This document shows positions 37,237 to 45,285 of a stretch of DNA of 64,000 bases, piece by piece (position 1 is the first letter of the stretch; the number at the start of each line of letters is the position of its first letter). The stretch lies in the NCBI RefSeq assembly GCF_016107395.1, contig NZ_JAAIKO010000007.1, forward strand, positions 62,001 through 126,000, written 5' to 3'. Source of the DNA: Streptomyces fildesensis. Its GTDB lineage: Bacteria; Actinomycetota; Actinomycetes; Streptomycetales; Streptomycetaceae. The position numbers were made by a program, and so were the translations under genes. The notes beneath the pieces are model-generated. The model was not told where the DNA came from. It worked only from the letters and a program-made list of their open reading frames with translations, and ran no database searches.

Positions 37237-37971
37237 TCAGCAGTACTGGGCGGCTGCTGGTGGGCCCCTGCGGGACAGGACGTGGTGCAGCAGTACGCCG
37301 CGCAGCGCGTGCGCGGGAGCGTCGTCGGCGGTACGGCGCGGGCACGGCCGGCCGTCGTCCTGGGCTGTGCGGAAGAAGCGGCACAGCACGCGCCAGACGC
37401 GTCGCAACGGGGCGGTCATCAGGGCCGACAGGGCCCGTCCGAGACGGAAGGCGCCCGCCTCACCGCGCCACAGCCACAGTCCGCAGACCATGGCGGCGAG
37501 CAGGTGGGCGAGGAACATCGTGGTGGAGTCGTGGCCGCCGGGCGCCATGCCCATGAGGTCGGAGGCGGCGGTCGGGCGGCTCTCGGAACCCGACATGCCC
37601 ATGCCCATGTTCATGCTCATGTCCATGTCGCCGATGCGCATGACCGCGGACATCGCGGCGGAGCCGCCGTGCATGCCCGGCATGTCGTGGGACATGAGGC
37701 CGGCCGTTCCGCGGCCGAGCGGCTGGGTCAGGCCGAACAGGGTGTGCAGGCCGAGTTGGGCCAGGACGGTGGATCCGGTGACGACCAGAACGCCGCGTTC
37801 CCGCCCGGCCAGCCACCAGGCGGCCGAGGCCGTACCGGAGAAGGCCGCGCAGAGCGACCACCACGGAACGGCGACGCCGGAGGCCCAGGAGTGCCCGAGC
37901 GCTGCCATCAGCACGCAGACGGCCGCGAACATCGCGGCTCGTGCGGTGCGGGACGCCGGCCCGGTGGTCAT
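37237..37971 (-). CDS. Met/His-rich multi-pass membrane protein (DUF5134-like)
   Basis: 244 residues from the ATG at 37971 (weak ribosome site). About five hydrophobic segments; between the third and fourth lies a Met/His cluster: SHDMPGMHGG, then GDMDMSMNMGMGMSG, then LMGMAPGGHDS. Such clusters are typical copper-binding loops in extracytoplasmic copper proteins. The C-terminal tail is Arg/Cys-rich and ends in AAAQYC. I assign DUF5134-like with limited confidence. It lies upstream of the sigma gene in the same direction with a 271-bp gap, and near copA/PCu(A)C, so a copper-sensing or handling role is a reasonable guess. Confidence 0.6.
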   Translation of the reverse strand: MTTGPASRTARAAMFAAVCVLMAALGHSWASGVAVPWWSLCAAFSGTASAAWWLAGRERGVLVVTGSTVLAQLGLHTLFGLTQPLGRGTAGLMSHDMPGMHGGSAAMSAVMRIGDMDMSMNMGMGMSGSESRPTAASDLMGMAPGGHDSTTMFLAHLLAAMVCGLWLWRGEAGAFRLGRALSALMTAPLRRVWRVLCRFFRTAQDDGRPCPRRTADDAPAHALRGVLLHHVLSRRGPPAAAQYC

Positions 37972-38272
37972 GCGGCCATCGTGCCACCCCGGCCCGCCCG
38001 GTGGGAGCGATATGGCCCCGGACCTGACCGTTTGTGATGTACGTGATGAGAATCCGGCGGGTTCGGCGGTCGCCGGGCCGGATGGTACGGGGCCGGGGCG
38101 TCCTCTTGGTTTCGGTGCCGGTGGCTGCGAGCATGTCGCTCGCCCACGAGTGATCGTGGTTGGCGGAGTATTCACCGTGGTTCCATCCATCGGTCACGGA
38201 GGGTTCTCCACCACCTGAGGAGACTGGCAGCGCATCCGCACTGCCACGGACGACCCTGGAGGCCGGCCTCTC
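37972..38272. promoter_or_regulatory. Divergent promoter region before the phospholipase C gene
   Basis: No gene seen. The 70 bp before the ATG at 38273 contain several GTTC/GGTC elements about 10-12 bp apart, vaguely like a PHO box but too irregular to call. Confidence 0.35.
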
Positions 38273-40342
38273 ATGACCGCCATCGACCGCCGACGATTCA
38301 TGCAGCTGGCCGGTGGCACCGCCGCCGCCTCCCTGCTGTCGAACAGCATCGCCCGAGCGGCGGAGATCCCGGCGAACCGCCGCACCGGCTCCCTGCGCGA
38401 CGTCGAGCACATCGTCGTCCTGATGCAGGAGAACCGGTCCTTCGACCACTACTTCGGCACCCTGCGCGGCACCCGCGGGTTCGGCGACCCCCGGCCGGTG
38501 GTGCTACCCAGCGGCAAGACGGTCTTCCACCAGTCCGACGGCACGAAGGACGTCCTGCCCTTCCACCCGGAGGCGGACAATCTCGGCCTGCAGTTCCTCC
38601 AGGACCTCAACCACGACTGGAACGGCGGCCACGCCGCCTTCAACCAGGGCAAGTACGACCGCTGGGTGCCGGCCAAGACCGCGACGACGATGGCCTACCT
38701 GACGCGCGAGGACATCCCCTTCCACTACGCGCTGGCCGACACGTTCACCATCTGCGACGCGTACCACTGCTCGCTGCTCGGCCCCACGGACCCCAACCGC
38801 TACTACATGTGGACCGGCTTCGTCGGCAACGACGGCACCGGCGGCGGACCCGTCATCACCAACGCCGAGGCCGGCTACTCCTGGACGACCTACCCCGAGC
38901 GCCTGGAGAAGGCCGGGGTGTCCTGGAAGATCTACCAGGACGTGGGCGACGGACTCGACGCCGCCGGCGGCTGGGGCTGGATCGAGGACGCCTACCGGGG
39001 CAACTACGGCGACAACTCGCTGCTCTACTTCAACCAGTACCGCAACGCGAAGCCGGGCGACCCGCTGTACGACAAGGCCCGCACCGGCACCGACGCCAAG
39101 GCGGGCGAGGGGTTCTTCGACATCCTCAAGGCCGATGTGGCGGCCGACCGGCTGCCCGCGGTCTCCTGGATCGCGGCCCCCGAGGCCTTCACCGAGCACC
39201 CGAACTGGCCGGTCAACTACGGCGCCTGGTACATCTCCCAGGTGCTGGACGCGCTGACGTCCAACCCCGAGGTGTGGAGCAAGACCGCGGTCTTCATCAC
39301 CTACGACGAGAACGACGGCTTCTTCGACCACGCCGTGCCGCCGTACCCGCCGTCCTCCCCGGCGCAGGGCAAGTCGACCGTGGACATCACGGGCGAGCTG
39401 TTCACGCCCACCGGAACCGACCACAGCGTGCCCGGCGCCTACGGCCTGGGGCAGCGGGTCCCGATGTTCGTGGTGTCCCCGTGGAGCAAGGGCGGCTGGG
39501 TCAACTCCCAGGTCTTCGACCACACCTCGATCATCCGGTTCATCGAGCAGCGCTTCGGCGTCCACGAGCCGAACATCTCGCCCTGGCGCCGGGCGGTCTG
39601 CGGCGACCTCACCACCGCGTTCCAGTTCGGCAGGACCGACACCAGGGTCCCGTCGCTCCCCGACACCGCGGGCTACGTGCCGCCGGACCGGGACCGGCAC
39701 CCCGACTACGTGCCGGCGCCCCCGGCCAACCCGGTGCTGCCGAAGCAGGAACCCGGTCTGCGCCCGGCCCGCGCGCTGCCGTACGACCTGGCCGCCGACG
39801 CCGGGGTCGACGTCAAGGGCCACCGGCTGAAGATCGACTTCGCCAACCACGGCAAGGCCGGCGCGAACCTGTACGTCACCTCCCCGACCAACACCGACGG
39901 CCCGTGGACGTACACCGTCGAGGCGGGACGACGGCTGTCCGACAGCCTGGCCATCGCTCCGGCGGGGCACAGCGCCTACGACTTCACCGTGCACGGCCCC
40001 AACGGCTTCCTGCGGCAGTTCGCGGGTCACGCCGGCAGCCGGGGCCCGGAGGTCACCGCGGCCCATGACGGCAGCAGCGGCCAGGTGCGGCTGGTGCTCA
40101 GCAATCCGGGCACGACGACCGTCAAGCTCACCGTCAAGGACGGGTATGGGCACGAGCGCCCGGCCACGTACCGGCTGCGGCCCGGCGCGCGCGCCGTCCA
40201 CACCGCGCACCCGCGCCACAGCCACGACTGGTACGACCTGACGGTCTGCTCCGAGCAGGACGGCGGTTTCCTTCGCCGGCTGGCCGGCCATGTCGAGACC
40301 GGCAAGCCCGGTACGAGCGACCCGGCGATCGTCACGCGCTGA
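38273..40342 (+). CDS. Secreted phosphocholine-specific-type phospholipase C
   Basis: 689 residues. Twin-arginine signal DRRRFMQLAGGTAAASLL, then ARAA cleavage. The phosphoesterase domain begins with HIVVLMQENRSFDHYFGTLRG, the hallmark of the bacterial PLC/acid phosphatase (phosphoesterase PF04185) family, and includes FITYDENDGFFDHAVPP and RVPMFVVSPWSKGG. Two C-terminal DUF756-type beta domains (about 510-590 and 600-680) complete the standard architecture. It hydrolyses phosphatidylcholine or sphingomyelin outside the cell; in Streptomyces such enzymes are often induced at low phosphate. Monocistronic, with a convergent neighbour. Confidence 0.9.
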   Translation: MTAIDRRRFMQLAGGTAAASLLSNSIARAAEIPANRRTGSLRDVEHIVVLMQENRSFDHYFGTLRGTRGFGDPRPVVLPSGKTVFHQSDGTKDVLPFHPEADNLGLQFLQDLNHDWNGGHAAFNQGKYDRWVPAKTATTMAYLTREDIPFHYALADTFTICDAYHCSLLGPTDPNRYYMWTGFVGNDGTGGGPVITNAEAGYSWTTYPERLEKAGVSWKIYQDVGDGLDAAGGWGWIEDAYRGNYGDNSLLYFNQYRNAKPGDPLYDKARTGTDAKAGEGFFDILKADVAADRLPAVSWIAAPEAFTEHPNWPVNYGAWYISQVLDALTSNPEVWSKTAVFITYDENDGFFDHAVPPYPPSSPAQGKSTVDITGELFTPTGTDHSVPGAYGLGQRVPMFVVSPWSKGGWVNSQVFDHTSIIRFIEQRFGVHEPNISPWRRAVCGDLTTAFQFGRTDTRVPSLPDTAGYVPPDRDRHPDYVPAPPANPVLPKQEPGLRPARALPYDLAADAGVDVKGHRLKIDFANHGKAGANLYVTSPTNTDGPWTYTVEAGRRLSDSLAIAPAGHSAYDFTVHGPNGFLRQFAGHAGSRGPEVTAAHDGSSGQVRLVLSNPGTTTVKLTVKDGYGHERPATYRLRPGARAVHTAHPRHSHDWYDLTVCSEQDGGFLRRLAGHVETGKPGTSDPAIVTR

Positions 40343-40376
40343 CCGCTGCTCCCGCTGTTCCTTCGTCCCTCCTCTG

Positions 40377-41156
40377 CTAGGCGGTCAGAGCCGGCCTGGC
40401 GAGCGCCGGGTCCTGGCGGAGGATCGACTGCTGGAGCCGGGCCAGTTCATGGCCCGGCTCCACCCCCAGCTCGTCGATGAGCATCGCCCGGGTCGTCCTG
40501 AACAGCGCGAGTGCCTCCGCCTGCCGGCCCGAGCGGTAGAGCGCCAGCATGAGGCCGGCGCGCGGCCCCTCCCGCAGCGGGCATTCGCGGATGACGCCCT
40601 TCAGCAGGGCGACGGCCTCCTCGTTCCGGCCGAGTGCCAGGGCGGCCGTCGCCAGGTACTCGGTCGCGGACGTCCGCAACTCCTCCAGCCTCGCGATCTC
40701 CGCGGCGAGCGGCTCATGATCGGCGAGACCGGCCATCGCGGGCCCGCGCCACAGCCGCAGCGCCCTGGTCAGAGAGCGGTACGCCTCCATCGCTCGGCCC
40801 GCCTCGAGCAGCGACCTGCCGTCCGACACGAGCCGCGCGAACCGGACTCCGTCGACCTGTTCGTCCGGAGCGTGCAGTGAATACCCGCCGGGAACGCTGC
40901 GCACCAGGCGCACCGATCCGTCGGGCGGCCCCGGTTCCAGGAGTTTCCTGAATCGCGAGACATAACTCTGGAGACTGTTGACCGCGCTGGGCGGCGCCTC
41001 GTCCCCCCATACGTAGTCGATGAGCCGGGGCACCGGAACGAATGTGTTGCGGTGCATCAACAGAGCTGCCACGACAGCCTGTTGTCTACGCCCTCCCGGG
41101 CTGATCGAACGGTTTTCGTCGGCGATGGTGACAGGTCCGAGTAAGCGGAACTCCAT
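40377..41156 (-). CDS. SARP-family transcriptional regulator (TTA codon)
   Basis: 259 residues from the ATG at 41156, with GGGGGGAGA upstream. N-terminal OmpR-like winged helix (MEFRLLGPV, RQQAVVAALLMHRN, SAVNSLQSYVSRFRKLLE, PGGYSLH) and C-terminal BTAD (RLVSDGRSLLEAG to LARLQQSIL): the compact SARP layout of antibiotic-pathway activators. Codon 5 is TTA (41142-41144 on the complement), so translation depends on the bldA tRNA. It is divergent from a TTA-containing CHAP-domain gene. Target not known; it could act on a cluster in this window or elsewhere. Confidence 0.88.
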   Translation of the reverse strand: MEFRLLGPVTIADENRSISPGGRRQQAVVAALLMHRNTFVPVPRLIDYVWGDEAPPSAVNSLQSYVSRFRKLLEPGPPDGSVRLVRSVPGGYSLHAPDEQVDGVRFARLVSDGRSLLEAGRAMEAYRSLTRALRLWRGPAMAGLADHEPLAAEIARLEELRTSATEYLATAALALGRNEEAVALLKGVIRECPLREGPRAGLMLALYRSGRQAEALALFRTTRAMLIDELGVEPGHELARLQQSILRQDPALARPALTA

Positions 41157-41331
41157 GGTCTCCCCCCAGACCGATGGTGCGTCTTTCACGGTCATTGTTT
41201 AACACGCGCATCTCATGGATGAGAAGTAGGCCTGGTACGCACCTTGCACGCAAGTTGCACGAATTCTGCAAGGTCACCCGGGGACTGTGTCTTTACCGGC
41301 TCCAACGGTGGAGCCGACGGGGGTGATTCAC

Positions 41332-42135
41332 ATGTCCGCAGACCCATTATCGGCGCAAACGGTACAAGGAGATCCCGACGCGGTCATGCGGACCGCGGCC
41401 GGGCAGGTCGGCGTCCATGAGGGCCGCGATCACGGCGCCTGGAACAACATCCAGCGGTACAGCGACGAGGTCCCCGGCCTGGAGTGGTCGCAGGGGCAGC
41501 CCTGGTGCGCGACCTTCGTCTCCTGGGTGGCGCTGCGCGCCGGCGCGGCCGCCCTGTTCCCGCGTACCGCGTCGTGCGCCACGGGCGTCGCCTGGTTCAA
41601 GGAGCGCGGGCGGTTCTCGGAGTATCCGGCGGTAGGAGCCCAGGTCTTCTACGGTGTCGGCGGTTCTGAGCACACCGGCGTGGTGGAGCGGTTCGACGCC
41701 ACGCGCATCTACACCATCGAGGGCAACACCAACGTGAACGGCTCCGCCGAGGGCGACGGGGTCTACCGGCGGGTGCGCGAACGCACCTCGCCCCGGGTGT
41801 ACGGCTACGGCTACCCGAAGTACCCGGGCGGCATCGCCTCCGCCGATCCGGCCTGGCCCCGCCCGACACCCACCCCGCACCCGCCCGCCCTGGAACCGTT
41901 CCCCGGTGCGCAGTGGTTCCACACCGCTCCGCACAGCCCGGTCATCACGGCGATGGGCCGCCGGCTGGTGGCCGAAGGGGTGGCGTTGTACAGCCAGGGG
42001 CCCGGCCCGCAGTGGACGGATACCGACCGGCGTTCGTACGCGAAGTTCCAGCTGAAGATCGGTTACCGGGGTTCGGACGCCGACGGCTGGCCCGGTCCGG
42101 TTTCCTGGGCGAAGCTGCGCGTGCCTAATACCTGA
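41332..42135 (+). CDS. CHAP-domain protein with peptidoglycan-binding-like tail (TTA codon)
   Basis: 267 residues from the ATG at 41332 (GGGGGTG upstream). The N-terminal CHAP/NlpC-like amidase domain has EWSQGQPWCATFVSWVALRAG (catalytic Cys), EHTGVVERF (His) and IEGNTN (Asn). A Pro-rich hinge (RPTPTPHPPALEPFPG) precedes a C-terminal peptidoglycan-binding-like module (VITAMGRRLVAEGVALY, YAKFQLKIGYRGSDADGWPG). No signal peptide is obvious, which resembles phage endolysins and tail-sheath-particle cargo. Codon 6 is TTA (41347-41349). The usual role is cleavage of peptidoglycan cross-peptides. Confidence 0.8.
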   Translation: MSADPLSAQTVQGDPDAVMRTAAGQVGVHEGRDHGAWNNIQRYSDEVPGLEWSQGQPWCATFVSWVALRAGAAALFPRTASCATGVAWFKERGRFSEYPAVGAQVFYGVGGSEHTGVVERFDATRIYTIEGNTNVNGSAEGDGVYRRVRERTSPRVYGYGYPKYPGGIASADPAWPRPTPTPHPPALEPFPGAQWFHTAPHSPVITAMGRRLVAEGVALYSQGPGPQWTDTDRRSYAKFQLKIGYRGSDADGWPGPVSWAKLRVPNT

Positions 42136-42228
42136 CCTTTCGCCCGGAATTCCCTCTTCGAATTCCCGTCCCACGTACTTGAGTTCGCATTTCTGCGACG
42201 CGAGGGAATTCCACTCCGGAAGGTCGCC

Positions 42229-42526
42229 ATGCCTCGATCCAGCACACCCAGGAATCCTGCGCCGACGCAGCCGGCCGCGCCCTCCGTCTCCCTGCCCAAG
42301 GGCGGCGGAGCGGTGCGCGGGATCGGTGAGAAATTCGCCGCGAATCCGGCAACCGGAACGGGTCGGATGACCGTGCCGATCGCGACGAGCCCCGGCCCGT
42401 CCGCGCTGGACCCCGACTACGGCGAGCACGACACCGGGACTCCTCGCTCCGAGGAGGACGGCGCGTGGCTCTGCCGCCGACGCCGTCGACGAGATCTTCC
42501 TCGTCGTCAACTACACGATCACCTGA
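42229..42526 (+). pseudogene. Tc-toxin-like (SpvB/TcB N-terminus) fused deletion remnant
   Basis: The first 50 codons from the ATG at 42229 encode SLPKGGGAVRGIGEKFAANP and TGTGRMTVPIATSPG, a close match to the conserved start of SpvB/TcB-type Tc toxin proteins, which normally exceed 1000 residues. Similarity stops near 42400. In the next frame the last codons before the stop at 42524 read GSAADAVDEIFLVVNYTIT, which resembles the end of another large protein, possibly a TcA-type component. The simplest reading is one or more large deletions that removed most of a Tc locus. The C-terminal assignment is tentative. Confidence 0.6.
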
Positions 42527-42563
42527 ACGGGCACGGCGTCGGTCGGGGCCCTGCGGGAGGGTC

Positions 42564-44624
42564 CTAACCGACGTCGATGCCGTACTCCCGGACCAGCGCT
42601 TCCAGCCCGCCCTCGTATCCCTTGCCGCCGATGACGAACTCCCAGTCGCCGCTGGCCCGACGGCGGAAGGAGCCGAGGATCAGCGCGGTCTCCCCGGCCC
42701 GGCCGTCGGAGACCTCCAGCCGGTCGAGTTCGGCTCCCGAACCGTCGGACAGCCGGATGAAGGAGTCGGTGAAGCCGGCGAGGTCGGCGTGCGGATTGAT
42801 CTCGGGGTCGATCGACACCGCCAGCACGAGCCGGTCGGCACTCGCGGGAAGGGCGTCGAAGGCGACCCGGACGGCCGCCTTGTCCCGGGCGGGCCGGGAC
42901 ACCGCCCGCACTGCCCCGTCGGGAGTCTGCGCGTTGTTGAAGAAGACGAAGTGGTCGTCGCTCAGCGCGCGGTTCCCCCGGCAGACGAGTGCGCACACAT
43001 CCAGCGCGACGCCACCCGACCAGGACATTCCCAACAGGTTGTACTCGGTGTCAGGGACGGCCGCCGCGGCCGGTGGAGTCGTCCGCTGGGCGGGCACCGC
43101 GGGGCCGCCGCCGAGCCGGCCGCGCAGCCCGTGGCGGCCCAGCAGATCGACGAGCTCGGGGCCGGAGATCAGCGTCAGCGGTTTGCCGCTGGCGAAGGTG
43201 TAGGAGCCGGGGCCGTAGCCCGAGGTCGTCACCAGGACGCCCTTGATCGCCCCCGCCCCCTGCACCGTTCCGAACAGATCGCGTACGGCGGTGGGCGGCA
43301 CGGTGTGGCGGTATCGCTTCACCTGCACGATGATCGTGCCGCCGCTGATGGGGTCCGGGTCCAGCGCCTCGACGTCGACACCGCCGTCGTTGGAGCGCTG
43401 CGTCATGACCGCCTGCATGCCGCGGGCCCGGAACAGCTCCGCCACCAGCGACTCGAACTCGATGGGGTCCATCTCGAAGAGGTCCGGGTCCTCCCCTCCC
43501 CCGTGCGAGACCGTGCCACGGCCCAGGTCCGCCGGAACCGCGCCCGGCCGCACCACGGTGCGCTGGTCGGGGCGCGCGGACAGCTTGCCGCCCAGGCCGT
43601 CGACGAGACAGTCCACCGCGCTGACCTGCACCAGGTTCAGTCGCTCGAAGACCTGGCGGTCCGCCGCGACCGTGGCGAGGAAGAGCTGGGCGCGCAGTCC
43701 GGTCGAGGGGTCGTGGTCGTCCACGAAACCGTTGAGCGTGACCGAGTCCAGCGTGCCGAACTCGTCCGCCGCGAACAGCTCGCGCAGCGCCAGCAGCACG
43801 CACTGCGCCACCACGTCCCGGTAGACGGCCCGGCGCTGCCCGACCGGCCTGGCCGTCTCCTTGTCCTGGTCCGCGCCCGGCATGTACCGCACCAGCTTGG
43901 CCTCCGGCACGATGTCGTAACCCGGGAGTTCCCAGTTCAGCACGAGGCGGCGGGCGGCCGCGTCGTAGGCGCACGACACCTGGCGCGGGAATCCCTCCGG
44001 CCAGGCCGTGGAGGCGTACAGCGCCGCGGAGAAGTACTCCACCACCGTCTCCGGGTCCCCCCGGCGCATCCCGCTCACGTTCTCCGCGATACCGGTGTTG
44101 TGCCGGCGGATCTCCGCCAGCTGGGTGGCGCGCCAGGCGTCGTACTGCCGCCCGTGCGACGTCAGTTGCTGCTGCCGCTGCGCCTCGGCGGTCCGCGCGG
44201 CCGCCAGGTCGTGCTCGTACCGGGCCTGGGCCTCCTCCTGGGCCCGCCGGCCCGAGCCGAAACCCCAGCCGGACTGCGGGCGGTAGGCGCTCTGCTGCGG
44301 CATCGGGACGGGGACGGCGAGCCTGCCGGGGGCGAACGGCTCCAGCTGCTCGGACCGGAGCAGGGCCGACGTGCGGAACGCCGGGGCCCGGCAGCCCGTC
44401 GCGAGCAGCCGGGTCAACGACTCGACCCGCGCGTCCAGTTCCTCGGTACGCCGCCTGGCATCCGCCTCGCGGCGCTGCCGGTACGCGGCCTGCTGCTCCC
44501 GGTTGCTGCGGGCGAGTTCCCGTTCGGCGTAGCGCTGTTCCCGTTGATGCGCTTCCAACTGGCGCTGCCTCTGCCGCTGCGCCTCGGCCCACACGCCCAT
44601 CGACCGGTTGGAGCGACTACTCAT
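42564..44624 (-). CDS. Mrr-type restriction endonuclease domain fused to TerD domain
   Basis: About 686 residues from the ATG at 44624 (start uncertain; weak ribosome site). The N-terminus (about 1-110) is a Gln/Arg/Glu-rich coiled coil (EAQRQRQRQLEAHQREQRY). A middle region of unknown fold follows. Residues about 405-520 are an Mrr/PD-(D/E)xK nuclease: FESLVAELFRARGMQAV, GGVDVEA (Asp), IIVQVKRY (QxK). The last 160 residues are a TerD domain: MSWSGGVALDVCALVC, SDDHFVFFNN, VSIDPEI, ALILGSFRRR. TerD proteins bind calcium and belong to tellurite/stress and proposed phage-defence systems; the fusion suggests a DNA-targeting stress effector. Confidence 0.85.
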   Translation of the reverse strand: MSSRSNRSMGVWAEAQRQRQRQLEAHQREQRYAERELARSNREQQAAYRQRREADARRRTEELDARVESLTRLLATGCRAPAFRTSALLRSEQLEPFAPGRLAVPVPMPQQSAYRPQSGWGFGSGRRAQEEAQARYEHDLAAARTAEAQRQQQLTSHGRQYDAWRATQLAEIRRHNTGIAENVSGMRRGDPETVVEYFSAALYASTAWPEGFPRQVSCAYDAAARRLVLNWELPGYDIVPEAKLVRYMPGADQDKETARPVGQRRAVYRDVVAQCVLLALRELFAADEFGTLDSVTLNGFVDDHDPSTGLRAQLFLATVAADRQVFERLNLVQVSAVDCLVDGLGGKLSARPDQRTVVRPGAVPADLGRGTVSHGGGEDPDLFEMDPIEFESLVAELFRARGMQAVMTQRSNDGGVDVEALDPDPISGGTIIVQVKRYRHTVPPTAVRDLFGTVQGAGAIKGVLVTTSGYGPGSYTFASGKPLTLISGPELVDLLGRHGLRGRLGGGPAVPAQRTTPPAAAAVPDTEYNLLGMSWSGGVALDVCALVCRGNRALSDDHFVFFNNAQTPDGAVRAVSRPARDKAAVRVAFDALPASADRLVLAVSIDPEINPHADLAGFTDSFIRLSDGSGAELDRLEVSDGRAGETALILGSFRRRASGDWEFVIGGKGYEGGLEALVREYGIDVG

Positions 44625-44748
44625 CCGGGCACACGCCCTCCCCCCGGGTCGCATCACGGACCCGGAACTGTGCACTGGCACACCCACCAGCAGTACGGCA
44701 TTTCGCGGTGATCCGACTCTAGTCGGCGTCCGGCCGGTTGATACCTGT

Positions 44749-45285
44749 TCAGGTCGTTTCCGGGTCGGGACCGCGATGGAAACGGCCGTCGAGGAAGAGC
44801 AGCGGCGCGCCGGGTTCCGCGTGGTGGTCGAGCACCTCTCCGATGAGGACGAGATGGTCCCCGGCGGGGACGATACGGTCGCGGCGGCAGATCAGGGTGC
44901 CGATCGTGCCGTCGAGGAGCGGTACCCCGTAGGGTCCCGGCCGGGTGGTGAGGCGTTCGAAGCGGTCGCCGGGGCCGGCGAAGCGGGCCGCCAGTTCGCG
45001 CTGGTCGGCGGCGAGCAGATGCACCGCGAAGTGCGGGGCGGCGGTGAAGGCGGCCCGGTGGTTGGACGCGCGGTTGAGGCACCACAGGACCAGCGGCGGG
45101 TCGAGGGACAGGGAGGTGAAGGAGTTCACCGTCAGTCCGCCGGGGCGCCCCCGGCGGACGGTGGTGACGACCGCCACACCGGTGGCGAAGCGGCCGAGCA
45201 CCGACCGCAGCGGCCGCTGCTGCTCGCGTACCGCCTCGTCCGCCGTCACCGCCCCGTCCGTCGTCACCGCTCCGTCCGCGCTCAT
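44749..45285 (-). CDS. Flavin reductase-like FMN-binding protein
   Basis: 178 residues. Flavin reductase domain: LRSVLGRFATGVAVVTT, GGLTVNSFTSLSLDPPLVLWCL, FAVHLLAADQ, and a C-terminal PLLFLDGRFHRG. Members reduce free flavin with NAD(P)H for a partner monooxygenase, or act directly on bound substrates. Its start overlaps the TPR gene by 4 nt, so it is translationally tied to the candidate RiPP operon (peptide, PqqD/HEXXH protein, TPR protein). An N-terminal repeat (DGAVTTDGAVTADEAV) precedes the domain. A redox step on the peptide is possible but unproven. Confidence 0.82.
   Translation of the reverse strand: MSADGAVTTDGAVTADEAVREQQRPLRSVLGRFATGVAVVTTVRRGRPGGLTVNSFTSLSLDPPLVLWCLNRASNHRAAFTAAPHFAVHLLAADQRELAARFAGPGDRFERLTTRPGPYGVPLLDGTIGTLICRRDRIVPAGDHLVLIGEVLDHHAEPGAPLLFLDGRFHRGPDPETT

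Noticed and set aside
38165..38215. PHO box upstream of the phospholipase C gene
   Set aside because: GTTC-like units are present but spacing is 10, 12 and 11 bp and matches to the consensus are poor.
38504..40291. Large open frame antisense to the phospholipase C gene
   Set aside because: Low-complexity Val/Gly/Arg translation without domains; the forward frame is a clear enzyme with a Tat signal.
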